Shown here piece by piece: positions 1 through 7,311 of a stretch of DNA of 12,913 nt (within the stretch, counting starts at the first letter, position 1; every line of letters begins with the position of its first letter). Made by a program: the position numbers and the translations under genes. Below the pieces are notes generated by a model, which was given only the letters and a program-made list of their open reading frames with translations, had not been told where the DNA came from and did no database searches. Source of the stretch: Brevibacillus sp. (GTDB lineage Bacteria > Bacillota > Bacilli > Brevibacillales > Brevibacillaceae). Location of the stretch: contig JARDZO010000161.1 in assembly GCA_029240815.1 (NCBI GenBank), positions 1-12,913 on the forward strand, given 5' to 3'.

Positions 1-705
1 AAACGTGCTTCTGCTAAGAGCATCAACGTAGTGATTCCTTACTACGGCTATGCTCGTCAAGATCGTAAAGCACGCGCACGCGATCCGATTACAGCGAAAT
101 TGGTTGCCAACCTGATTGAAACAGCTGGAGCACAACGCGTAATCACGATGGACCTTCATGCGACTCAAATCCAAGGTTTCTTTGACATCCCGGTTGATCA
201 TCTGTTGGGCGTACCGATCCTGGCAAAACACTTCTCCGAAAAAGGTCTGTCTGATATCGTAGTGGTTTCTCCTGACCACGGTGGGGTTACACGTGCTCGC
301 AAACTGGCTGAGCGTCTGGAAGCACCAATCGCGATTATCGACAAGCGCCGTCCGGAGCCAAACGTAGCGGAAGTCATGAATATCGTAGGGAATATTGCAG
401 GAAAAACAGCGATCATCATCGACGATATCATCGATACAGCGGGAACGATCACGCTGGCAGCGAGTGCACTGGTAGAAGCAGGCGCGCGTGAAGTATACGC
501 TTGCTGCACCCATCCAGTACTGTCTGGCCCTGCAATCGAGCGAATCGGCAACTCCAATATTCGCGAACTGATCGTGACCAACTCCATTCCTCTCACAGAA
601 GAACAAATCATCGACAAAATCACTGTGCTATCCGTAGCGCCGATTATCGGTGAAGCGATCATCCGTGTACATGAAGAGCTGTCTGTAAGCAAGCTGTTCG
701 ATTAA
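1..705 (+). CDS. prs: Ribose-phosphate pyrophosphokinase (PRPP synthase), 5'-truncated by window edge
   Basis: Makes PRPP from ribose 5-phosphate and ATP in the cytoplasm, feeding purine, pyrimidine, His, Trp and NAD synthesis. The frame is open from the first base, so the start lies outside the window; 234 residues remain, about 83 fewer than the usual ~317. Visible landmarks, numbered in this fragment: the ATP-binding RQDRK stretch at 19-23; the flexible catalytic loop KRRPEPN at 115-121, whose lysine matches the family's catalytic loop lysine; and the PRPP-binding motif DDIIDTAGT at 141-149. The C-terminus ends naturally in ...SKLFD with TAA. In B. subtilis it lies between glmU and ctc, and ctc follows here too. 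The in-frame GTG at 31 is an internal Val codon, not a start. Identification is essentially certain. Confidence 0.98.
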   Translation, partial: KRASAKSINVVIPYYGYARQDRKARARDPITAKLVANLIETAGAQRVITMDLHATQIQGFFDIPVDHLLGVPILAKHFSEKGLSDIVVVSPDHGGVTRARKLAERLEAPIAIIDKRRPEPNVAEVMNIVGNIAGKTAIIIDDIIDTAGTITLAASALVEAGAREVYACCTHPVLSGPAIERIGNSNIRELIVTNSIPLTEEQIIDKITVLSVAPIIGEAIIRVHEELSVSKLFD

Positions 706-839
706 TTACCGGGGGCCCGGCATACGGTTCGAAGCAATCCACTCATTTTATGGGGCCCCTTTGCATGGGGATTGAAACAAACCTCCGTTGGACAAGCTAG
801 TGAGGAAACTTTTACTAGCGGACCAAAGGAGGTTTTTTT
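706..839 (+). promoter_or_regulatory. Structured prs-ctc intergenic leader region
   Basis: This 134-base gap holds no gene. It contains GC-rich self-complementary blocks: GGGGCCC at 712-718 can pair with GGGCCCC at 753-759, while CCCC at 756-759 can alternatively pair with GGGG at 767-770. It ends in the large hairpin annotated separately. I found no convincing sigma-A or sigma-B promoter, so ctc may be read through from prs. That the gap acts as a regulatory leader is inference from the foldability alone. Confidence 0.45.
779..839 (+). terminator. Terminator-like hairpin plus T7 whose 3' arm contains the ctc ribosome binding site
   Basis: AAACCTCC (779-786) pairs perfectly with GGAGGTTT (828-835). 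After one G/A mismatch, TTGG (788-791) pairs with CCAA (823-826). A small internal loop follows, then GCTAGT (796-801) pairs with ACTAGC (814-819). T833-T839 follows directly, giving the form of an intrinsic terminator. The 3' arm is also the Shine-Dalgarno sequence AAAGGAGG (825-832) of ctc, and the T run is the spacer to its GTG at 840. The same element could therefore end prs transcripts, sequester the ctc start, or both. The structure is seen directly; the regulatory role is inferred. Confidence 0.7.
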
Positions 840-1466
840 GTGGAAGCGATTCAGATTCAGGGTCAAACACGAGCGCAGGGAATGGGCAACTCGGTCAAGG
901 CACTGCGGCGAAACGGTTGGGTACCCGGCATTGTCTACGGCTCCGACATGAGCAATCAGCAGATTCAAGTGCAGGGCAAAGAACTGGATGCGGCATTACG
1001 TCGCCAAGCGACAAACAAACCTTATAAATTAATGGTTGATGGCAATTCGTTCGACGTCATGGTAAACGAACTGCAACGGCATCCAGTTGCGGGAAATATC
1101 CTCCATGCAGACTTTAAAAAGATTAATATGAATGAAAAAGTAAACACTTCGGTTCCTGTGCTCATGACAGGTGATCCGGAGCTCGGGGTAGCTACTCTAG
1201 TTCGCCATAATGTCGATATCAGCTGCCTGCCGGGCAATATTCCGGAATCGTTTACAGTCGATGTAGATGGTTTGAATATCGGTGACGTGATACTGGTCAG
1301 CGATCTGGTCGTTCCTCCTGGGGTAGAGTTGGGTCTGGATGCCACAGAAGTATTGATCAGCGTGCTTCCAGTCAAAGCAAAATCTGAGGAATCCATCGAA
1401 GCGCAGCATGATGCCGCGCAGGTGGCAGAAGCGGCAGGTTCGACCGAGCAGGCGAACAGAGTGTAG
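840..1466 (+). CDS. ctc: 50S ribosomal protein L25, general stress protein Ctc family
   Basis: Encodes a 208-residue long-form L25 (CTC/TL5) that binds 5S rRNA in the large ribosomal subunit. The N-terminal part (about 4-90) is the 5S-binding beta-barrel domain, with GNSVKALRRNGWVPGIVYG near 15-33. The region of about 98-185 is the TL5-type beta domain, and an acidic, Ala/Glu-rich tail ends the protein. B. subtilis Ctc is a similar ~204 residues. The start is GTG at 840, chosen because AAAGGAGG (825-832) lies 7 bases upstream and the protein begins MEAIQIQGQTR. In B. subtilis ctc is a sigma-B stress gene downstream of prs; I could not find a clear sigma-B promoter here. The RBS lies inside a terminator-like hairpin, suggesting attenuation or autoregulation (inference). 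Confidence 0.95.
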   Translation: MEAIQIQGQTRAQGMGNSVKALRRNGWVPGIVYGSDMSNQQIQVQGKELDAALRRQATNKPYKLMVDGNSFDVMVNELQRHPVAGNILHADFKKINMNEKVNTSVPVLMTGDPELGVATLVRHNVDISCLPGNIPESFTVDVDGLNIGDVILVSDLVVPPGVELGLDATEVLISVLPVKAKSEESIEAQHDAAQVAEAAGSTEQANRV

Positions 1467-1472
1467 GTTTCG

Positions 1473-1508
1473 AAAAAAGGCTCAGGTAATACATCTGAGC
1501 CTTTTTTT
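1473..1508 (+). terminator. Intrinsic terminator after ctc, probably bidirectional
   Basis: GGCTCAG (1479-1485) and CTGAGCC (1495-1501) form a 7-bp stem with a 9-base loop. It is flanked by A6 (1473-1478) and T7 (1502-1508), so the stem can extend and a T-tail exists on both strands. It sits 6 bases after the ctc stop codon. Confidence 0.92.
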
Positions 1509-1567
1509 CATTTTGGGGAATTTCATTGTCCATGCATCTATGCAAGAAGGGACCAAGCTTCATATCT

Positions 1568-1576
1568 TGCTAATAT
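1568..1576 (+). promoter_or_regulatory. Possible extended -10 promoter for the spermidine-synthase-like gene
   Basis: TGCTAATAT (1568-1576) fits the extended -10 pattern TGnTAnnnT, with TAATAT sharing 4 of 6 bases with TATAAT. No good -35 is visible about 17 bases upstream. It lies between the ctc terminator and the next gene, where a promoter is needed. If used, the transcript would start near 1583, which argues for the downstream ATG at 1607 as the true start. Weak call. Confidence 0.3.
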
Positions 1577-1606
1577 GCAAAAATGGAGGGTGGAATCGCA
1601 GAAGAG

Positions 1607-2584
1607 ATGATGGAATTACTATGGATCGCAACCGGTGTAGTGACAACCTTGATTGTAGGAGGTCTTGCTTGGATCTATTTGCATTTTGGGGGAGAAGGGA
1701 CCTTGCGAGAATACGTGTCTGAGGAAGAAGAGCCTGAAGGAAAGTATCGCATTTTGCGGAAGGTTCAGACCCCTACCCAACGAATAGCCCTAGTTGAGCA
1801 TAAAGACGAGCTGCTGGTCTACTCAAATGGCTATGTCATGTTTGGTACAACTGAGGACGAAGACATGTATGGGGAAGCCTTGATTCATGTTCCAATGTCC
1901 CTGGCAGATAAACGTGAACGGGTCCTGCTCATTGGAGCGGGAGGCGGCATTACGGCAAGAGAAGTACTTCGTTATCCAGATGTAAAGGAAATTACCGTGA
2001 TTGACATTGATCCAGTCATGATCGAATTTGGCAAAACTCTGGAGCCGCTCGTCAAGTTTAACCAAGGGTCGTTGAATCATCCCAAGGTTCGTACAGTCGT
2101 GGAGGATGGGAGGGTTTTTCTGGAAGGAAATGAAGAAAAGTGGGACGTCGTCATTTTGGATCTACCCGAGCCAACCATGGCAAGCCTCGGGCTCAGTCGT
2201 CTTTATAGCTGGGAGTTTTACCATCTCTTGAAAGAACGCCTGAATCCTGGAGGAGTCGTTGGGATAGCTTGCTCGGTCCTTTCAAACACACCAGAGTACT
2301 ACTGGACCATACAGGCTACGCTGAAGGCAGCTGGTTTTTCGGTGTTACCCTATCACTTTGACGTTATCGTGGAACATGAAGAGGATTGGGGGTACTGTGT
2401 GGCCGCTACCAGACCGATTTCGCATGCAGATGTGAACATTCTGGTTCCAAACCGCTACTTGAACCGGGACAGGCTGAAGGATATGTTCCATATTCGCTAC
2501 GGCTACTGGAAGTACTGGGAAGAAGACGAAATTCAGACAGACCGGAACAGAGTACTGGCGTATATTCAGAATGAAGACATTTGA
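1607..2584 (+). CDS. Membrane-anchored spermidine-synthase-like (SAM-fold) protein
   Basis: From ATG 1607 the protein has 325 residues: one N-terminal membrane segment (about 4-26), a short acidic linker, then a spermidine/spermine-synthase-like Rossmann domain (about 50-270) and a C-terminal extension rich in Tyr, Trp and Arg. The fold is recognisable by LLIGAGGGITAREV (107-120), the acidic turn VIDIDP (131-136), VVEDGRVFL (164-172), ILDLPEP (183-189) and LYSWEFY (199-205). By my alignment several classical SpeE residues are replaced: LDG by SNG, YHE by YGE, and GGGDG by GAGGG. The polyamine reaction is therefore doubtful and another methyl- or aminopropyl-type chemistry is possible. The start is uncertain: ATG 1583 has no Shine-Dalgarno upstream, and GGAGGG (1585-1590) lies rather far from 1607. 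The gene is flanked by terminators, so it is probably monocistronic. Confidence 0.82.
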   Translation: MMELLWIATGVVTTLIVGGLAWIYLHFGGEGTLREYVSEEEEPEGKYRILRKVQTPTQRIALVEHKDELLVYSNGYVMFGTTEDEDMYGEALIHVPMSLADKRERVLLIGAGGGITAREVLRYPDVKEITVIDIDPVMIEFGKTLEPLVKFNQGSLNHPKVRTVVEDGRVFLEGNEEKWDVVILDLPEPTMASLGLSRLYSWEFYHLLKERLNPGGVVGIACSVLSNTPEYYWTIQATLKAAGFSVLPYHFDVIVEHEEDWGYCVAATRPISHADVNILVPNRYLNRDRLKDMFHIRYGYWKYWEEDEIQTDRNRVLAYIQNEDI

Positions 2585-2587
2585 CTA

Positions 2588-2619
2588 AGAGTCCCACTTC
2601 AGGTGGGGCTTTATCTTTT
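2588..2619 (+). terminator. Intrinsic terminator after the spermidine-synthase-like gene
   Basis: GTCCCAC (2591-2597) pairs with GTGGGGC (2603-2609) with one G/T wobble and a 5-base TTCAG loop, followed by TTTATCTTTT. It lies 6 bases past the stop codon. The T-tract is interrupted, so strength may be moderate. Confidence 0.75.
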
Positions 2620-2644
2620 GTTCGTGGGTTCATTCTAGTACAAT
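2617..2644 (+). promoter_or_regulatory. Possible sigma-A promoter for pth
   Basis: TACAAT (2639-2644) matches the -10 consensus at 5 of 6 positions. The -35 is poor, with TTTGTT (2617-2622) at a 16-base spacer the best option. It follows a terminator and lies 25 bases before the pth GTG, a sensible place for a promoter. The -35 overlaps the terminator tail. Confidence 0.4.
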
Positions 2645-2668
2645 GGGTGAAGAGTAGGAGGGATCGCC

Positions 2669-3235
2669 GTGAAAGTAATCATTGGGCTAGGGAATCCTGG
2701 CAAGAAATATGAGGATACAAGACATAATGCAGGATTTATGGCCATAGATAAAATAAGCGAGAAATGGGGCATTTCTGTCCAGCAAAACAAGTTCCGAGCA
2801 CTCGTTGGAGAAGGCAGGATCGAGGGCGAGAAAGTCCTTCTCGTGAAGCCACAGACGTATATGAACCTTTCTGGTGAATCGGTGGCGGAAATCCTGAAAT
2901 TTTACAAACTGATCCCTGATGAGCTGGTCGTTATTTTCGATGACCTGGATATGCCTACAGGACAGCTTCGCTTGCGGGAAAAAGGGAGCGCGGGTGGTCA
3001 TAACGGGATCAAATCGATGATTCAGCATCTGGGGACACAAGATTTTAAACGAATCAAGGTAGGAATTGGCCGTCCCGAGCCAGGGAGAAGCGTCAGCGAT
3101 TATGTGCTGCAGTCGTTTCCGGCAGCGGAAAAAGCAGATATCAACGAAGCTGTAAGTCTGGCAGCAGATGCTGCTGGAATGTGGACCAGAGAGCCCTTTG
3201 TCAAGGTCATGAATCACTACAACAGCTTGAAGTGA
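2669..3235 (+). CDS. pth: Peptidyl-tRNA hydrolase (SpoVC)
   Basis: Cleaves the ester bond of peptidyl-tRNAs dropped from stalled ribosomes, recycling tRNA in the cytoplasm; in B. subtilis the gene is also called spoVC because a mutant allele blocks sporulation. The 188-residue protein is full length for the family. It opens with KVIIGLGNPG (2-11). The catalytic His is H19 in DTRHNAGF, and the conserved residues around the active site are N66 (YMNLSG), D91/D92 (FDDLD) and N112 (GGHNG). The start is GTG at 2669, supported by AGGAGGG (2656-2662) 6 bases upstream. It keeps the conserved order pth-fin-mfd. No terminator separates it from fin, so read-through into fin is likely. Confidence 0.98.
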   Translation: MKVIIGLGNPGKKYEDTRHNAGFMAIDKISEKWGISVQQNKFRALVGEGRIEGEKVLLVKPQTYMNLSGESVAEILKFYKLIPDELVVIFDDLDMPTGQLRLREKGSAGGHNGIKSMIQHLGTQDFKRIKVGIGRPEPGRSVSDYVLQSFPAAEKADINEAVSLAADAAGMWTREPFVKVMNHYNSLK

Positions 3236-3284
3236 TAAGGAAAGCCTGAGCCTCCATGCACATGCCTCGGAAGGTACGAGTCTA

Positions 3285-3314
3285 GTATGATTTTCCACCC
3301 TGCGGTCCATACTA
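3285..3314 (+). promoter_or_regulatory. Sigma-G (or sigma-F/G) type forespore promoter for fin
   Basis: GTATG (3285-3289) fits the forespore -35 pattern GHATR. After an 18-base spacer, CATACTA (3308-3314) fits the sigma-G -10 pattern CATnnTA at every defined position. The predicted transcript start, about 3321, lies 11 bases before the Shine-Dalgarno of fin. In B. subtilis fin is transcribed in the forespore by sigma-F and probably sigma-G. The match is read by eye; use in this organism is inferred. Confidence 0.65.
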
Positions 3315-3346
3315 ATCGATATGAAAGGTATGGGGGTGGCATATAC

Positions 3347-3577
3347 ATGAGCATACGTTATGCGTGTCGCTGCTGCGGGATGAAAATCGCGGAATTTGAC
3401 GAATCACAAGTAACTGAGGCGCAGCTCGGGTTTGATTCCTTGACCCCGGAAGAGCGGGCTCTTATAATATCGAGAGAACAAAGTGGAGATACGGTCGTCA
3501 GCATCACGTGCGACTATTGCCGTGAAGCGCTGAATCAGCATCCAGAGCTTTCTCTAGTCGGAAACCCACTTCAATAA
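3347..3577 (+). CDS. fin: Anti-sigma-F factor Fin (YabK)
   Basis: Encodes 76 residues, the same length as B. subtilis Fin. Fin is made in the forespore and binds RNA polymerase to antagonise sigma-F (and sigma-A), helping the switch to sigma-G. The protein has zinc-ribbon style cysteines: C7, C9 and C10 in YACRCCG, and C55 and C58 in TCDYC. I chose ATG 3347 because GGGGGTGG (3332-3339) lies 7 bases upstream and the length then matches the family. The frame is open further upstream to ATG 3287, but that start would fall inside the predicted forespore promoter and add 20 unrelated residues. Its position between pth and mfd matches B. subtilis exactly. Confidence 0.93.
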   Translation: MSIRYACRCCGMKIAEFDESQVTEAQLGFDSLTPEERALIISREQSGDTVVSITCDYCREALNQHPELSLVGNPLQ

Positions 3578-3611
3578 GTGGATACACTCGTTAGGAAGGC
3601 TTGCACTGACA

Positions 3612-3643
3612 AGGCCTTAGCTTGGGGAGCTAAGGCTTCTTTT
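3612..3643 (+). terminator. Intrinsic terminator between fin and mfd
   Basis: GCCTTAGCT (3614-3622) and AGCTAAGGC (3628-3636) form a perfect 9-bp stem with a 5-base loop, extendable by a G/T and an A/T pair, followed by TTCTTTT. It separates mfd from the pth-fin unit. Confidence 0.88.
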
Positions 3644-3731
3644 CGCATGGTCGACCTGTGTGTCAAAGTGTGACAAAAGCTGCTGGGGCCCCATTTACGA
3701 ATGACAGAAGAATTAGAGAGGGGATTAGTGA

Positions 3732-6700
3732 ATGCAAGTCATCATTAACCCGATGAAGCAGGACTCGAACGTAGGCACGATCGTGGCAGGTCTGGAAAAG
3801 GGACTGCACGAGCAACTCGTCTCCGGTTTGGCTGGTTCTGCTCGACAGACACTTATGGCGACGCTGAAGCAGATGACAGATCGCCCAGTCTGCGTCGTGA
3901 CCCATAACATGTATCAGGCGCAAAAAGTATATGAAGACCTGATTGAGCTGGTACCCAGCGATCAAGTATTACTCTATCCAGGGAATGAACTGATCGGCTC
4001 CGAACTCGCTATCGCCAGTCCGGAAATGCTCGCACAGAGAATTCATGTGTTCAACCGTTTGGCCCGGGGCTTTACGGGTTTTTTAGTTGCGCCTTTCGCT
4101 GGCTTGCGTCGACTGGTGGTTCCTCCGAACGCATGGAAGGAATCGCAGATCAAACTGGCAGTCGGTGAAGAGCTGGACATCGAGACGTTTTTGCTCCGCT
4201 GTATCGAGCTTGGCTACGAGCGAGTCGATATGGTCGAGAGAAAAGGCGAATTGAGTGTTCGCGGCGGCATTATTGACCTTTATCCCATCGATTCTGAATG
4301 GCCGGTGAGGATCGAGCTTTTCGATGTGGAAATCGACTCCATACGTACGTTCGACATGCTTTCCCAACGCTCTTTGGAATCCGTTCAGACCTATCTCATC
4401 GGACCTGCTAAAGAAATGATCGCCTCTACCCCGTTGCTACAAGAATCTGCTGTTCGGTTAGAGCAGAAGCTCGGTGAAACCGTTGCCAAATTAAAGGATG
4501 GCTCGGCCAAGGAAAAGGTAGTGGAGCGCATCGGAGCAGACATCGAGAGGATGAGTCACGGTCAACGCTTCCCGCAATTGTACTCGTACATCTCCGTGAT
4601 CTATCCGACTGAAGAGACGTTATTGTCCTATATGCCGGCTGACACGTTGATGATCGTAGATGAACCAACGCGCGTACTGGATACGGCTGCCCAACTGCAA
4701 AAGGAAGAAGCGGAATGGCTGACTGGACGCATTATTTCCGGAGAGTACATGGCCAATCTCAGCCTGTCTCGTACCTACGAGGATATCATCTCGACGAAAA
4801 AGCGCCAGATCGTCTATTTGTCTCTATTCCTGAGACAGTCCCCCAAGACACAGCCGCAAAATATCGTCAATCTTACCTGTCGGACGATGCAAAACTTCCA
4901 CGGTCAGATGAACGTATTGAAGACAGAGCTGGCTCGCTGGCAAAAGTCTCATGACCAGATCGTTTTTGTAGCAGCGGATCTGGAACGTGCCAAGCGACTG
5001 GAGCGCGTCCTGCATGACTACGACATGGAAGCGGATGTGCTGGCTGAGGCAGTAGAGAAAGTGCCGCCCGGTCGTCCGACGATCATTCTCGGCAACCTGC
5101 AGACCGGATTTGAGCTGCCCTTAAACAAGCTCGTGGTCATTACGGAGGGCGAGGTCTTTACGGCCAAGCAACGTAAGGCACGAAAAGTACAGCAAACCAT
5201 GAACAACGCCGAGCGGATCAAGAATTACCTGGAGCTAAAGCCGGGTGATTACGTGGTGCACGTCAACCACGGGATTGGAAAATACCTTGGAATTGAAACC
5301 AAGGAAATACTCGGAATTCATAAAGATTACTTGCATATTCAATACGCAGCTGGAGACAGCCTATTTGTTCCTATTGACCAGATCGATCACGTCCAGAAAT
5401 ACGTGGCGAGCGAAGAAGCCCAACCGAAGATTTATAGCTTGGGCGGCAGCGAATGGAAACGAGTCAAAAATAAAGTACAATCTTCCGTAAAAGATATCGC
5501 CGAAGACTTGATCAAGCTGTATGCATCCCGCGAGGCGGCAGTCGGACACACCTTTTCACAGGATACGACGGAGCAGCGTGAGTTCGAGGCGATGTTCCCG
5601 TATCAGGAAACGCCGGACCAGCTGCGCGCCATCTCAGAGGTTAAATCTGACATGGAACGCCGTCGCCCGATGGATCGTCTTGTTTGTGGGGACGTAGGGT
5701 ATGGGAAGACAGAGGTCGCGATTCGGGCGGCATTCAAGGCTGTGATGGATGGCAAGCAAGTTGCCGTACTCGTGCCTACGACAATTTTGGCACAGCAGCA
5801 CTACGAGACATTCCGCGAGCGCTTTGCCGATTATCCGATCCGTGTCGAGGTTTTGAGCCGCTTCCGTTCCCGAAAGGAGCAGAATGGGACGTTAAAAGGA
5901 CTCAAGGAAGGCACAGTAGATGTGGTTATCGGTACCCACCGTCTGCTCTCCAAGGATCTGACATTCCGCGAGCTTGGTCTGTTGATCGTGGATGAGGAGC
6001 AGCGTTTTGGGGTGAGCCACAAGGAAAAGCTGAAGCAAATAAAAACCAATGTGGACGTCATGACGTTGACAGCTACGCCGATTCCGCGCACGCTGCACAT
6101 GTCCATGCTCGGTGTCCGCGACTTGTCGGTTATTGAGACGCCTCCGGAAAACCGTTTCCCTGTGCAAACGTATGTAATGGATTACAGCCCTGCCTTGGTG
6201 CGGGAAGCCATTGAACGGGAAATGGCCCGTGATGGACAGGTATTTTTCCTCTATAACCAAGTCCAGGGAATCGAGCAGATGGCTGAGCAGATTTCCATGC
6301 TCGTGCCTGACGCACGGATTGCCGTCGCTCACGGTCAAATGAATGAAAGTGAGCTGGAGGGAGTGATCCTCGACTTCCTGGAGGGCAATTTCGACGTTTT
6401 GGTGAGTACCACGATCATTGAGACCGGTGTGGACATCCCGAACGTCAACACGTTGATTATCTACAATGCTGACAAAATGGGCTTGTCCCAGCTATATCAG
6501 CTGCGTGGACGGGTAGGTCGTTCCAATCGGATCGCTTACGCTTACTTCACGTATCAACGGGACAAAGTACTGACAGAGGTAGCGGAAAAACGTTTGCAGG
6601 CCATCAAGGAATTTACCGAGCTGGGCTCCGGATTCAAGATCGCCATGCGTGACTTGTCTATACGTGGTGCGGGTAATTTGTTAGGTGCTGAGCAGCATGG

Positions 6701-7280
6701 CTTCATTAACACGGTCGGTTTTGATTTGTACAGTCAAATGCTGAAGGATGCCATTGATGAGCTGAAGGGCGAAGTGAAGCAGGAGAGCGCCACGACTGTG
6801 GAAATCAACCTGCAGCTGGACGCCTATATTCCTTCGTTGTACATCACAGACAGTCGACAAAAGATCGAGATGTACAAAAAGTTCGTGGCAGTCTCATCAC
6901 TGGATGACGTGGACGATTTGTCAGAGGAATTGCTCGACCGTTTTGGTCCTGTGCCGAAGCCGGTAGAAAATCTGCTGACCATTTCCCGGATGCGCGTCTA
7001 TGCCTTGCAGCACAGCATTACGGAGATCAGTCAAAAGAATCCGGATGAGATCAAGTTGTTCCTGCATCCGAGTCAAAACAACAACATTGACGGGGGCGCT
7101 TTGTTCGCACTTGCCAGTAGTTGGAGCCGCAGGGTAGGGCTCTCGGGTGGACAACAGATCACTATTGCTGTTAAAGTAAAAGGGTTGAGAGAAGACGAGG
7201 GCGTGCAGTTGGTAGAGAAGCTGCTGCGTCAATTTCACCAGGTGCGCAAAGACACCGGTACGGAGAGCCCTGTTTCCTAG
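3732..7280 (+). CDS. mfd: Transcription-repair coupling factor Mfd
   Basis: An ATP-driven DNA translocase that pushes stalled RNA polymerase off DNA lesions and recruits UvrA for nucleotide excision repair. The 1182-residue protein is full length (B. subtilis ~1177). Order of domains: UvrB-like N-terminus including RGGIIDLYP near 176-184; RNA-polymerase-interacting (CarD-like) domain with HVNHGIGKYLGIE near 508-520; helicase lobe 1 with Walker A GDVGYGKTE near 654-662, DEEQ box near 754 and TATPIPRTL near 779-787; lobe 2 with QLRGRVGRS near 922-930; and the C-terminal TRCF domain near 1020-1150. The start is ATG 3732 behind AGAGAGGGG (3715-3723). The PrsA-like gene follows after 31 bases with no terminator, so the two are probably cotranscribed. 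No frameshift or missing motif is seen. Confidence 0.98.
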   Translation: MQVIINPMKQDSNVGTIVAGLEKGLHEQLVSGLAGSARQTLMATLKQMTDRPVCVVTHNMYQAQKVYEDLIELVPSDQVLLYPGNELIGSELAIASPEMLAQRIHVFNRLARGFTGFLVAPFAGLRRLVVPPNAWKESQIKLAVGEELDIETFLLRCIELGYERVDMVERKGELSVRGGIIDLYPIDSEWPVRIELFDVEIDSIRTFDMLSQRSLESVQTYLIGPAKEMIASTPLLQESAVRLEQKLGETVAKLKDGSAKEKVVERIGADIERMSHGQRFPQLYSYISVIYPTEETLLSYMPADTLMIVDEPTRVLDTAAQLQKEEAEWLTGRIISGEYMANLSLSRTYEDIISTKKRQIVYLSLFLRQSPKTQPQNIVNLTCRTMQNFHGQMNVLKTELARWQKSHDQIVFVAADLERAKRLERVLHDYDMEADVLAEAVEKVPPGRPTIILGNLQTGFELPLNKLVVITEGEVFTAKQRKARKVQQTMNNAERIKNYLELKPGDYVVHVNHGIGKYLGIETKEILGIHKDYLHIQYAAGDSLFVPIDQIDHVQKYVASEEAQPKIYSLGGSEWKRVKNKVQSSVKDIAEDLIKLYASREAAVGHTFSQDTTEQREFEAMFPYQETPDQLRAISEVKSDMERRRPMDRLVCGDVGYGKTEVAIRAAFKAVMDGKQVAVLVPTTILAQQHYETFRERFADYPIRVEVLSRFRSRKEQNGTLKGLKEGTVDVVIGTHRLLSKDLTFRELGLLIVDEEQRFGVSHKEKLKQIKTNVDVMTLTATPIPRTLHMSMLGVRDLSVIETPPENRFPVQTYVMDYSPALVREAIEREMARDGQVFFLYNQVQGIEQMAEQISMLVPDARIAVAHGQMNESELEGVILDFLEGNFDVLVSTTIIETGVDIPNVNTLIIYNADKMGLSQLYQLRGRVGRSNRIAYAYFTYQRDKVLTEVAEKRLQAIKEFTELGSGFKIAMRDLSIRGAGNLLGAEQHGFINTVGFDLYSQMLKDAIDELKGEVKQESATTVEINLQLDAYIPSLYITDSRQKIEMYKKFVAVSSLDDVDDLSEELLDRFGPVPKPVENLLTISRMRVYALQHSITEISQKNPDEIKLFLHPSQNNNIDGGALFALASSWSRRVGLSGGQQITIAVKVKGLREDEGVQLVEKLLRQFHQVRKDTGTESPVS

Positions 7281-7311
7281 ACAACTGGGCTAGCCAGGAA
7301 GGGAGATCCTC

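Noticed and set aside
727..755. Possible sigma-B promoter for ctc
   Set aside because: GTTCGA is only a partial -35 match and no GGGTAT-like -10 follows at the right spacing.
1408..1722. A 104-codon plus-strand frame spanning the ctc terminator and the start of the next gene
   Set aside because: It overlaps two real genes in another frame and runs through the terminator hairpin.
3287..3346. N-terminal extension of fin from ATG 3287
   Set aside because: It would overlap the predicted forespore promoter, lacks a Shine-Dalgarno, and adds residues absent from the 76-residue family.
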